In this document: in pieces, positions 1 through 5,626 of the stretch
How the letters are laid out: each line of letters begins with the position of its first letter
Position numbering within the stretch: the first letter of the stretch is position 1
Source of the DNA: BJHL01 sp035299305
Lineage (GTDB): Bacteria > Planctomycetota > Phycisphaerae > Phycisphaerales > UBA1924
NCBI GenBank assembly: GCA_035299305.1
Contig: DATGWV010000428.1
Span: 1 to 8,951 of the forward strand
Direction of reading: 5' to 3'
DNA: 8,951 bases
Position numbers and translations under genes: made by a program
The notes under the pieces: model-generated
What the model was told of the DNA's origin: nothing
The model's input: the letters and a program-made list of their open reading frames with translations, nothing else
Database searches by the model: none

Positions 1-162
1 GCCGATCCCGGTGCGCCAGCCACGCTCGCTGCTCTGACAAAGCAGCCCAGGTCATCCCACGCACGCGGGTTATCGACAACCGGACAAATCCACTCAAAAC
101 CCCATGTCGCAATCGCGGCACACGACATCGCCGTGCGCAACGGCCATGACGTGAGCAAGTAG
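1..162 (+). CDS. Possible C-terminal end of a gene entering from the left (unrecognised)
   Basis: Frame 1 is open from the window edge to a TAG stop at 160-162, giving 53 residues that end in NGHDVSK. I do not recognise a family. In favour of a real gene end are the uninterrupted frame, mostly G or C at third codon positions near the end, and an 8-bp hairpin starting right after the stop. Against it, another frame on the same strand is also open for most of this stretch, and 53 codons prove little in GC-rich DNA. If real, the gene converges on the LuxR-type regulator. Treat as tentative. Confidence 0.3.
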   Translation, partial: ADPGAPATLAALTKQPRSSHARGLSTTGQIHSKPHVAIAAHDIAVRNGHDVSK

Positions 163-182
163 TCGAGGGCTCGCGCCCTCGA
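163..182. terminator. 8-bp hairpin between convergent gene ends
   Basis: A perfect inverted repeat, TCGAGGGC (163-170) and GCCCTCGA (175-182), closes a 4-nt loop. It lies directly after the stop at 160-162 and 10 nt beyond the stop of the minus-strand regulator. On + it is followed by a weakly T-rich stretch (GTTCTTT); on minus there is no T run. It is probably a terminator or RNA-stabilising hairpin, better for the rightward direction. Confidence 0.5.
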
Positions 183-192
183 GTTCTTTGGG

Positions 193-900
193 TTACTCCG
201 CGTCTTCCCACGCCGCGCCTTCGGGCATGACGGCGCCGGTGACTTCGGCCCATTCAGCGGGCGTGAAGCAGTGGACGCCGCGGTCCATGGCGATGGCGCG
301 GGCGTCGGCGAAGTGGCGCACTTTGAGTTTGCGATTGATGGCGCGGAGGTGATCGACCACGGTGTGGGTGCTGCGGTGCATGGCCTTGGCGATGGCCTGG
401 CGACGCATGCCGCGTGAGAGGCAGTAGAGGACGCCAAGTTCCGTGGGCGTCATGGTGGTGAAGACGCCAAGGGCCGGCGTGGCGCAGAGCAGTTGTCCGG
501 GCGTGCTGCGCGGCAGCGTCGGAGTCTGCATGATGACGAGCATCGCGGGCTGACCGAAGACGCTGGTTTCGACGTGGCGCACGATGGTGAAACATCGACA
601 GTCGAGCCAGAACTGCCAGAAGCCCTGGCCGCTCTTGGCGGCGAGGAGGCGATCGATGTGATGCTTGCGCGCGGCGGCGGCGGCCTGCGGCATGATGTCA
701 AAGAGCGTGCTGCCCGGCTTGGCGGGATGCGCAGGGTCGCACGCGCGGGCGAACGCTTCGTTGCACCACAGCAATCCGTACTGCATATCGTGCGCGGCCA
801 GACGCATGCCGGGCATGCTTGCCAGCATCGCGATAGCCGACGCACCGATCGGCTGAGCTTCACCTGTTGCGAACGGACGTTCCTGCATGAGTGTTGTCAC
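193..900 (-). CDS. PAS-like sensor / LuxR-type HTH transcriptional regulator
   Basis: A 235-residue protein probably acting as a cytoplasmic DNA-binding regulator. Residues about 28-126 look like a PAS-type fold (ending in a strand with AMLVIM), a likely small-molecule or redox sensing module. Residues about 151-208 are a LuxR/GerE helix-turn-helix: TPTELGVLYCLSRG, then IAKAMHRSTHTVVDHLRAINRKL, the usual pattern of the family in which the second half is the recognition helix. No receiver domain is present, so it is not a classical response regulator. The start is the GTG at 900, chosen because GAGGA sits six bases upstream; the ATG at 888 has no such site. It is last in a minus-strand series after the DUF192 lipoprotein but 178 nt away, so it may have its own promoter. 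Ligand and targets are unknown. The domain call is firm; the PAS assignment is less so. Confidence 0.85.
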   Translation of the reverse strand: MTTLMQERPFATGEAQPIGASAIAMLASMPGMRLAAHDMQYGLLWCNEAFARACDPAHPAKPGSTLFDIMPQAAAAARKHHIDRLLAAKSGQGFWQFWLDCRCFTIVRHVETSVFGQPAMLVIMQTPTLPRSTPGQLLCATPALGVFTTMTPTELGVLYCLSRGMRRQAIAKAMHRSTHTVVDHLRAINRKLKVRHFADARAIAMDRGVHCFTPAEWAEVTGAVMPEGAAWEDAE

Positions 901-921
901 TGGCGTTCCTCGTCTCGCGAT

Positions 922-941
922 GTGAGTTTCCCGAGACTCAC
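922..941. promoter_or_regulatory. Inverted repeat in the leader of the LuxR-type gene
   Basis: GTGAGT (922-927) and ACTCAC (936-941) form a 6-bp inverted repeat with an 8-nt spacer, centred about 31 nt upstream of the GTG start at 900. LuxR-type proteins bind dyads of about this size, so it could be an autoregulatory operator, or a small leader hairpin. The surrounding 901-1078 gap is more AT-rich than its neighbours, which fits a promoter, but I find no convincing -35/-10 pair. Tentative. Confidence 0.3.
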
Positions 942-1078
942 GAAAACGCGGGCATACAAAAGTTTATCGCACGATGGAGTGCGCCAGGGGAAACCATGTG
1001 ACAAATTAGCACAAAGCAGGGGGAAATCACCAAATTCAGCAGATGCCGTTGTCCGCATTGATTGCGAGACGCAAGCTT

Positions 1079-1822
1079 TTACTTTGCCATCGCGCGCAGC
1101 GCTTGCATGTCTAATTCGAGCTTTTGGCCGACTTTCAACTCGATGCCGCCGGGATTGCTGCCGTCGATGTTGAGCGTGCCGCCTTTGAGCTCGATGGCGA
1201 TGAGTGCGTCAAAACGACTTGAGTACTTCTTGAGTCGGTTCTCGTATCGCTCGTTGGTGCGCGTCATCGCGCTGAGTTCTTTTTCTTCTGCGGAGCGCGG
1301 GGCTTCGGGCTTCATGTTGTACATCGCCGTGATGCGGCCACCGGAGTCGACGTAGATGATGTCGATGGGAATGGGGCAGTCGCGCATGACGAATTGCATG
1401 AGCATGGGGCGCGAGAAGATGAAGATCATGCCGCCCGTGGGGGCGATGTCACGGCGACCAGAGAGACCGCCGAATCGTGATTCGTTGGTGATGGCTTTCT
1501 CGAGGCTGAAGGTTTTGCCGCCGAGTTTGACGTCCATGGTTTCGAGCGAGCCGATCGGATTTGCGGGCGCGGGCCACGCGGCGTCGTCGATGGCGGGCTG
1601 CGCAGGTTTGGTGTCGGCGGGTTTGGTATCTGCGGGCTTTGTGTCAGCAGGCTTTGTGTCTGTGGGCTTGGTTTCTGTCGGCTTGGTTTCAGACGGCTTA
1701 GTTTCTGAGGGCTTGGCGGGCGGCGTTGCGGGGGAACTTTGGCCACAGCTTGGCAGCGTGAGCAGCGCGGTCAGCAGTGTTGCGAGTGCGGTGTGCGTGT
1801 TCAGGTTTTCGCCAGCAGCCAT
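1079..1822 (-). CDS. DUF192-family lipoprotein with Thr-Lys-Pro repeat linker
   Basis: A 247-residue predicted lipoprotein. A hydrophobic N-terminus ends in LPSC (Cys26), a plausible lipobox, so the mature protein should be anchored in an envelope membrane. The signal region has no Lys or Arg, which is unusual. Residues 37-73 are an imperfect five-residue repeat (KPxET/KPxDT), probably an extended spacer. Residues about 95-245 match DUF192 (PF02643): GGMIFIF at 130-136, FVMRDC at 144-149 where the family usually has FWMKxT, then PIDIIYVDSGGRI and a C-terminal LKVGQKLEL. The biochemical role of DUF192 is not established. The ATG at 1822 is well supported: GGAGG lies seven bases upstream and an in-frame TGA is two codons before it. 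The gene overlaps the end of the upstream gluQ-like gene by 22 nt, so the two are likely cotranscribed and perhaps translationally coupled. Confidence 0.85.
   Translation of the reverse strand: MAAGENLNTHTALATLLTALLTLPSCGQSSPATPPAKPSETKPSETKPTETKPTDTKPADTKPADTKPADTKPAQPAIDDAAWPAPANPIGSLETMDVKLGGKTFSLEKAITNESRFGGLSGRRDIAPTGGMIFIFSRPMLMQFVMRDCPIPIDIIYVDSGGRITAMYNMKPEAPRSAEEKELSAMTRTNERYENRLKKYSSRFDALIAIELKGGTLNIDGSNPGGIELKVGQKLELDMQALRAMAK
1604..1714 (-). repeat. 15-nt tandem repeat coding for KP[S/T/A][E/D]T units
   Basis: Seven successive five-codon units plus a final Lys-Pro pair (residues 37-73 of the DUF192 lipoprotein) make an in-frame 15-nt tandem repeat. Copies drift in order from SET to TET/TDT to ADT. 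The last units differ mainly at synonymous bases. The array sits between the lipidated cysteine and the folded domain, as expected of a wall- or periplasm-spanning linker. Repeat number could vary between strains by slippage. Confidence 0.85.
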
Positions 1823-2802
1823 GAGTCATCCTCCGCCGTGAATGTGATGGAACCCCGAGGAATCGTAGAGAGTCGCAGGGCATCGCGAAATTCGTTCACG
1901 CTCATTGATTGGCGGCGAGGAGTAATGCCGCACCAATGTGCGACGAGACCGATGACGCGCTCGGCTGTCACGCCGCGTTCGCGGTAGATGTCCAGGCGCG
2001 TATCGCCGTGTCGTTTGGCGAGGCGGCGGCCATCGCTGCCGCGCACGAGGGGGAGGTGGGCGTATGTCGGCGTGGTCGTGAAGCCCAGTGCGCGCGAGAG
2101 GAGCAATTGCCTGCCGGTGCTTTCGATGAGGTCGTCGCCGCGCATGATGTGGGTGATGCCCTGTGCGGCGTCATCGACGACGACGGCGAGTTGATAGGCG
2201 GGCTGGCCGGGTACGGCGGCGTCGCGGCGCGTCCAGATGATGAAGTCACCGATGGTGCGCGCGGGGTGCGTGACTTGCGGCCCGGCGAAGTCGTCGTGGA
2301 AGGCGATAGGGTCGGGCGGCGTTGCGAAGCGCCAGGCGGGCGCGTCGTCGCGGAAGTCGCGCGGCCATGTGGCGGGGCGCAGTGACGCGGGGAAGACGAG
2401 TTCGTGCGAGCCTTCGTTGGGAGCGCTTTGCGGGCTGGCGAGTTCTTCGAGTTGCTTGCGTGTGCGGGCGTCGGGAAAGGCGTGGCCGTCGCGCACGAGT
2501 TTGGTCATCGCGTCGCGGTGGCGCGGCAGGTCGTGGGATTGAGTGATGGGGCCTTGGTCCCAGTCCATGCCCAGCCAGGCGAGGAGATCAACGGTCAGGT
2601 CGAGGACACCGGGCTTGACGCGTGGAGTGTCCAAGTCCTCTACTCGCAGGACGATGCGCATGCCTTGCTGGCGGGCCCAGGCCCAGGTGACGAGGAAGGT
2701 GCGGGCGTTTCCGAGGTGGAGCGCGCCGGTGGGGCTGGGGGCGAGGCGCGTGGTGGGGGGAGGCGCGGGAGTTGAGGGAAGTGGGGCGGGCAACGGGCAC
2801 AA
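1801..2802 (-). CDS. gluQ: Glutamyl-Q tRNA(Asp) synthetase-like enzyme
   Basis: A 333-residue class I synthetase-like protein. GluQ enzymes activate glutamate without tRNA and attach it to the queuosine base of tRNA(Asp). Seen here: RLAPSPTGALHLGN (residues 19-32, the HIGH-type signature), RVEDLDTPR (53-61), the MRGDDLIEST block (220-229) and RRLAKRHGD (259-267, the KMSKS-type signature). The protein stops soon after the catalytic core, lacking the anticodon-binding domain of true GluRS; about 300 residues is usual for GluQ. The zinc-site cysteines of E. coli GluQ are not conserved: the equivalent stretch reads FPDARTR (109-115). The start is uncertain. No ATG or GTG occurs between the in-frame stop at 2881-2883 and the core, so TTG at 2802 or TTG at 2793 must serve, neither with a clear ribosome binding site. 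A discriminating GluRS fragment is less likely given both signatures are intact. Confidence 0.88.
   Translation of the reverse strand: MCPLPAPLPSTPAPPPTTRLAPSPTGALHLGNARTFLVTWAWARQQGMRIVLRVEDLDTPRVKPGVLDLTVDLLAWLGMDWDQGPITQSHDLPRHRDAMTKLVRDGHAFPDARTRKQLEELASPQSAPNEGSHELVFPASLRPATWPRDFRDDAPAWRFATPPDPIAFHDDFAGPQVTHPARTIGDFIIWTRRDAAVPGQPAYQLAVVVDDAAQGITHIMRGDDLIESTGRQLLLSRALGFTTTPTYAHLPLVRGSDGRRLAKRHGDTRLDIYRERGVTAERVIGLVAHWCGITPRRQSMSVNEFRDALRLSTIPRGSITFTAEDDSWLLAKT
1830..1834 (-). promoter_or_regulatory. Ribosome binding site of the DUF192 lipoprotein, inside gluQ
   Basis: GGAGG on the minus strand, seven bases before the ATG at 1822. It lies within the last codons of the overlapping gluQ-like gene, so ribosomes finishing that gene pass over it. 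It decides the start of the lipoprotein gene. Confidence 0.7.
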
Positions 2803-2839
2803 TGCTACAGTCGCTGAGGCTTCGATGGTTTTTGTGCCC

Positions 2840-2857
2840 GCGACCCATTCCGGTCGC
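2840..2857. promoter_or_regulatory. Inverted repeat between divergent gluQ and dehydratase genes
   Basis: GCGACC (2840-2845) and GGTCGC (2852-2857) flank a 6-nt spacer, inside the 80-nt gap separating the two divergent starts. A dyad here could be an operator acting on both directions or a leader hairpin. No promoter hexamers are convincing, and a 6-bp repeat can arise by chance in GC-rich DNA. Confidence 0.25.
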
Positions 2858-2882
2858 GCGCCGTGGGAAAGTGATACGGCTC

Positions 2883-3191
2883 ATGGAGAAGATGACCGTC
2901 GCGCAGGTCGAGACGCAGCTGAAGAAGGCGAAAGACTGGAACCTCGTGGGTGAGGCGATCCAGCGGACGTACCTGTTTCCGGACTTTGTCAGTTCCATGA
3001 AGTTCGTTGATCAGGTCGCGACGATCGCCGAGGCTGCGCAGCACCACCCGGACATTCTGATTCGCTACAGCAAGGTGACGCTGACGCTGGCAACGCACGA
3101 TGCCAATGGCATTACGAGCAAGGATTTTGACCTTGCGGCGAAGTGTGATGAACTGGCGAAGAAGCTGGTGAAGAAGCCAGCGAAGGCGTGA
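2883..3191 (+). CDS. Pterin-4a-carbinolamine dehydratase
   Basis: A 102-residue cytoplasmic enzyme of the PCD/DCoH family, at the usual family length. PCD dehydrates 4a-hydroxytetrahydropterin, recycling the cofactor of aromatic amino acid hydroxylases. The signature is intact: EAAQHHPDI (residues 50-58, with the catalytic-type His-His-Pro), then LTLATHDANGITSKDF (67-82). A basic Lys-rich C-terminus follows. Two starts are possible: ATG at 2883 (MEKMTV...) or ATG at 2892, which has GGAG just three bases upstream. The open frame extends further upstream to a GTG or ATG near 2772-2802, but that part lacks family similarity and would overlap the divergent gluQ start. No phenylalanine hydroxylase is in view, so this is an orphan PCD; such proteins in bacteria have also been linked to folate or molybdopterin metabolism. 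Often called phhB in bacteria. Confidence 0.9.
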   Translation: MEKMTVAQVETQLKKAKDWNLVGEAIQRTYLFPDFVSSMKFVDQVATIAEAAQHHPDILIRYSKVTLTLATHDANGITSKDFDLAAKCDELAKKLVKKPAKA

Positions 3192-3201
3192 AGCCCGAGA
3201 A

Positions 3202-3224
3202 CACCTCGATCCTTTGCCGAGGTG
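3202..3224 (+). terminator. 7-bp hairpin after the dehydratase gene
   Basis: CACCTCG (3202-3208) and CGAGGTG (3218-3224) form a perfect 7-bp stem with a 9-nt loop, starting 11 nt after the dehydratase stop. The position suggests a terminator or mRNA-end stabiliser, but no T run follows, so intrinsic termination would be weak and the downstream phosphatase could be reached by read-through. Confidence 0.45.
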
Positions 3225-3244
3225 GCATAGTCGTTCCATCAGAG

Positions 3245-3289
3245 CCCCAGTTCGGGCACGTTGCGTTGAAAGCAACGTGGCTTGTGGGG
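3245..3289. promoter_or_regulatory. Nested inverted repeat upstream of the SpoIIE-type phosphatase
   Basis: CACGTTGC (3257-3264) and GCAACGTG (3272-3279) form a perfect 8-bp stem with a 7-nt loop. An outer pair, CCCCA (3245-3249) and TGGGG (3285-3289), encloses it, with internal loops of 7 and 5 nt. A further 6-bp repeat, CCGATC (3297-3302) and GATCGG (3318-3323), follows before the ribosome binding site. Such a stack could be a structured leader or an operator. I match it to no known riboswitch class. Confidence 0.4.
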
Positions 3290-3348
3290 TATTCGTCCGA
3301 TCCTCTCGCTGCGTCGCGATCGGGCGGCGATTCTGGATTGGGGCACGC

Positions 3349-4626
3349 ATGGGACAGCACAACATCCTCGTCGCCACCTGCGAATCACGCTCTGAGGGCG
3401 ATGGTGCGCTGCTGAGCAATCTGCTTGCGGCGTGGCCCGATGAAACTGCGCCGACGACGCAGCGCATGACGTTTGATCAGTTGCTGGCGCGGCTCATCGC
3501 GGGAGATGAGTCGCTGCGCACGCGTGCCGCGGCGAGTTTGCTGCTGGTGACGAATCGGCAGACGGTGGAAGCGATTGATCGCTGCGTGGATGAGCTTCGC
3601 ACGGCGAACCTGCCTGCGGTGATTCTCGCGGATGATGCGGCGCGATGGAAGCCGCTGCAGCAGCAGGGTGTGATTGTGCAGCCGACTGATACGCCGGCGG
3701 GTGTGCTCGCGGCGATGCTGTATGCGCTGGCGGAGCGGCAGGAACTTGTGGATCAGATGTCGCGCGAGTTGTCGATCACGATGCGCGTGCAGGCGGGGGC
3801 GCGGGCGGAAGTGGAGCGGATGCACGAGGAGTTGCATCTGGCGGCGGGCGTGCAGCATGAATTCACGGCGGGATCACTGCCTGTTGTTGAGCAGCTTGAG
3901 ATGGGCGTGGTGTATCGGCCCGTGAATGCGGTGTCGGGTGATATCTATCACGTGCGGCAGATGCCAGATGGGCGGGTCGCGTTCTTCATCGCGGATGCGG
4001 TGGGGCATGGCGTGCCGGCGGCGCTGCTGACGATGGTGCTGACGAACAGTTTGTTGAGTGCTGATCGCGATGAGGGCGAGATTTCGCCATCGCATGTGCT
4101 TGAACGACTGAATCGGCGGCTGCTGGATAGCAGTTTGCACACGGGGCGATTTGCGACGGCGGTGTATGGCATCGTCGATCCGGTTTCGGGCGAAGCGCAC
4201 ATCGCGGGCGCGGGGCATCCTGCGCCGATTGTGATGAGTCCGCGCGGCGCCCATGAGGTGTTGACGGACGGGCCGCTGCTGGGTGTGTTCAGCGATGCGG
4301 AGTTTCCGACGACGCGCGTGAAGCTGTGTCCGGGCGAGACGCTGGTGCTGTACACCGATGGACTGGAAGCTGCGTTCCCGGTAGAGAAGGAACTGCGGGC
4401 GACACGACTGGAGCAGGGGAAGCACGCGTTCGCGCATGTTGATCACTTGGAGTCACTCTTCAAGCGGCTGGCGGCGCATGATCCTTCGGCGGTGCTGACG
4501 CAGCTTGAGTACATGCTGGATGAGCAGTGCGGCAGTCTGCATCAGGCGGATGACATCACGACGCTGGCGATTCGCATGCGCTGTCAGACGGATCAGCGTC
4601 GCGAGATCAAGCTGCTGGCGGCGTGA
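3349..4626 (+). CDS. RsbU/SpoIIE-type PP2C serine phosphatase with pseudo-receiver N-terminus
   Basis: A 425-residue cytoplasmic protein. The C-terminal half (about 180-412) is a SpoIIE/RsbU PP2C domain, which dephosphorylates STAS anti-anti-sigma proteins in partner-switching pathways. Metal-binding acidic positions are kept: SGD (Asp198), ADAVGHG (Asp216), LVLYTDGLEAAF and QADDITTL (Asp401-Asp402). The AAGVQHEF helix at 165-172 is the usual switch segment ahead of the domain. Residues about 1-130 have receiver-like rhythm: strands HNILVATC, SLLLVTN, PAVILADD and GVIVQPTDTPAGVLAAML, the last resembling the family's KPF loop. But the phospho-acceptor Asp is replaced (VTN) and the Lys by Gln111, so it is probably not phosphorylated. 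A coiled-coil-like linker covers 130-165. Start: ATG at 3349 with GGGG six bases upstream; 45 further upstream codons are open but unlike the family. No STAS or anti-sigma partner gene is in view. Confidence 0.88.
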   Translation: MGQHNILVATCESRSEGDGALLSNLLAAWPDETAPTTQRMTFDQLLARLIAGDESLRTRAAASLLLVTNRQTVEAIDRCVDELRTANLPAVILADDAARWKPLQQQGVIVQPTDTPAGVLAAMLYALAERQELVDQMSRELSITMRVQAGARAEVERMHEELHLAAGVQHEFTAGSLPVVEQLEMGVVYRPVNAVSGDIYHVRQMPDGRVAFFIADAVGHGVPAALLTMVLTNSLLSADRDEGEISPSHVLERLNRRLLDSSLHTGRFATAVYGIVDPVSGEAHIAGAGHPAPIVMSPRGAHEVLTDGPLLGVFSDAEFPTTRVKLCPGETLVLYTDGLEAAFPVEKELRATRLEQGKHAFAHVDHLESLFKRLAAHDPSAVLTQLEYMLDEQCGSLHQADDITTLAIRMRCQTDQRREIKLLAA

Positions 4627-4652
4627 GCTTGATTCTCTTGATTCGCAATGAA

Positions 4653-4678
4653 AAACGCCGCGTGGTGACGCGGCGTTT
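4653..4678. terminator. Bidirectional intrinsic terminator between convergent genes
   Basis: AAACGCCGCG (4653-4662) pairs perfectly with CGCGGCGTTT (4669-4678), with one more T-A pair possible inside. It is flanked by A residues on the left and T-rich sequence (TTTGTTGTT) on the right, so it can work on both strands. It lies 26 nt after the phosphatase stop and 23 nt after the ompH-like gene stop. Confidence 0.9.
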
Positions 4679-4701
4679 GTTGTTCGCATGCGGTGTAATG
4701 G

Positions 4702-5415
4702 TCACTGCGGCTTGGCGGGCTCGGTGGTGACGGGCGCGGCGGGGGCGACCGGCTGGGCAGTCGCGGGCGGCGCGACGGGCGCGTCGATGTTGACGTTGGC
4801 CACGCCGAACTGATCGATGAGCGTTTGCGTGAGGTCGTCCGCCGCGGGGCTGGCGATGACGTTGCGGGCCAGAATTTCTTGGATCGTGCCGGCGACGCCT
4901 CGGCTGCGGAAGGTGACTTCGCCCGTGCGGGTCTGCACGACGTGCGAGTAGCCGCGGTCGGTGCCGAGCTTGGCGGCGGCTTCGGTGACGAGGCGGTAGG
5001 CTTCGGCGATTTGCTGGGCGTTGAAGGCGTCCTGTTCGGCAACGGCCTTTTGCTCTTCGGCTTGCAGGTTGTCGCTGAGCTGGGTGTATTGCTGAGCCAA
5101 CGCGCGGAGTTCCGGGCTGTCTTGCGCCAGGCCTTGGGCCCGCTGCTCAAGGTTCGCGATGCTCTCGCGCATGACTTTGAGAGCCGCGTTCTTGTCTTCG
5201 GTCAGCTTGTCGCGGGCGGGCTTGTAGCGGTCGCTGAGGACGAGGCGCTCGACGACGGCGAGGGTGTCGACGGTTGCGATTCGCTGTGAGGCGGCGGGGG
5301 ACGTCACTTGTGCGATGGCGCGAGGCGATGAAAGCTGCGTCGCGATAAACCCGCCAGTCATGGCCGCAACGGCGAAAACGGCGAGAGAGGTCTTGGTGAA
5401 CGGTCGCGTCTGCAT
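4702..5415 (-). CDS. OmpH/Skp-family periplasmic chaperone-like protein
   Basis: A 237-residue exported protein. Skp/OmpH proteins hold unfolded outer-membrane proteins in the periplasm. The N-terminus is a signal peptide: MQTRPFTK, a hydrophobic stretch about 9-31, then an AIA site at 33-35 before Gln36. After the strand IATVDTLAVVERL typical of the family comes a long charged helical segment, about 65-150 (KPARDKLTEDKNAALK... through EQKAVAEQDAFNAQQIAEAYR), expected to form the coiled-coil tentacles. A short alpha/beta closing part (GYSHVVQT, ITARNV-like) follows. Residues about 212-237 are a Pro/Ala/Thr-rich tail not seen in E. coli Skp. ATG at 5415 is preferred: GGAG lies six bases upstream and the signal peptide begins there, whereas the 24 codons further upstream add a non-signal extension. 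It shares a terminator with the phosphatase gene and is divergent from the chemoreceptor. No bamA or lpxD neighbour is visible. Confidence 0.82.
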   Translation of the reverse strand: MQTRPFTKTSLAVFAVAAMTGGFIATQLSSPRAIAQVTSPAASQRIATVDTLAVVERLVLSDRYKPARDKLTEDKNAALKVMRESIANLEQRAQGLAQDSPELRALAQQYTQLSDNLQAEEQKAVAEQDAFNAQQIAEAYRLVTEAAAKLGTDRGYSHVVQTRTGEVTFRSRGVAGTIQEILARNVIASPAADDLTQTLIDQFGVANVNIDAPVAPPATAQPVAPAAPVTTEPAKPQ

Positions 5416-5507
5416 GAGGTGCTCCGGAGGAAGACGCAGGTTAGCACCGAGAACACGCACGGAGTGTTCACGCGACTTGGGGAGCAAACGGCGCGGATTC
5501 AGAAAAG

Positions 5508-5610
5508 TCGGATGCTCTCACAAAAAAGTTGAGGGTAGTGACCAAAGCAGGCGGCGGCAGCATCCGATTTCCAGTGAAACCACCGGCAAAGAGGTGAGTC
5601 TTCAGTGGTT
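5508..5610 (+). promoter_or_regulatory. Structured leader upstream of the chemoreceptor gene
   Basis: Within the 211-nt divergent gap (5416-5626), TCGGATGC (5508-5515) and GCATCCGA (5560-5567) form an 8-bp inverted repeat 44 nt apart. Next to it, AACCAC (5578-5583) can pair with GTGGTT (5605-5610), or alternatively CACC (5581-5584) with GGTG (5593-5596); the two pairings exclude each other. This arrangement, ending before the ribosome binding site GGGAG at 5615-5619, would fit a regulated 5' leader. It does not match the c-di-GMP-I consensus, the riboswitch class often found before chemoreceptor genes. Promoter hexamers are not evident. Confidence 0.35.
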
Positions 5611-5626
5611 ATCAGGGAGTAGGAAG

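Noticed and set aside
493..1173. 226-codon + strand open frame across the regulator start and the gap
   Set aside because: Antisense to the PAS-LuxR gene and the lipoprotein end; no domain and biased composition.
1604..1714. CRISPR-like periodic repeat
   Set aside because: The unit is 15 nt with no spacers and codes in frame for a protein linker.
1356..1841. Plus-strand frame with repeated GLVSAGLVSAG residues
   Set aside because: It is the reverse complement of the TKP-repeat array of the DUF192 lipoprotein, which has a strong ribosome binding site, lipobox and domain.
3241..3300. tRNA-like gene suggested by GTTCGGG near a stem
   Set aside because: No acceptor stem, anticodon arm or CCA-type 3' end can be built around it.
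5571..5620. c-di-GMP-I (GEMM) riboswitch before the chemoreceptor
   Set aside because: Some fragments look alike (AAACC, GGCAAAG), but the GAAA tetraloop stem, the GACGCAAAGCC core and the second receptor stem are not present.
5264..5626. N-terminal extension of the chemoreceptor frame
   Set aside because: It runs antisense into the ompH-like gene, lacks similarity to MCPs, and the ATG at 5627 has a good ribosome binding site just before the usual MCP N-terminus.
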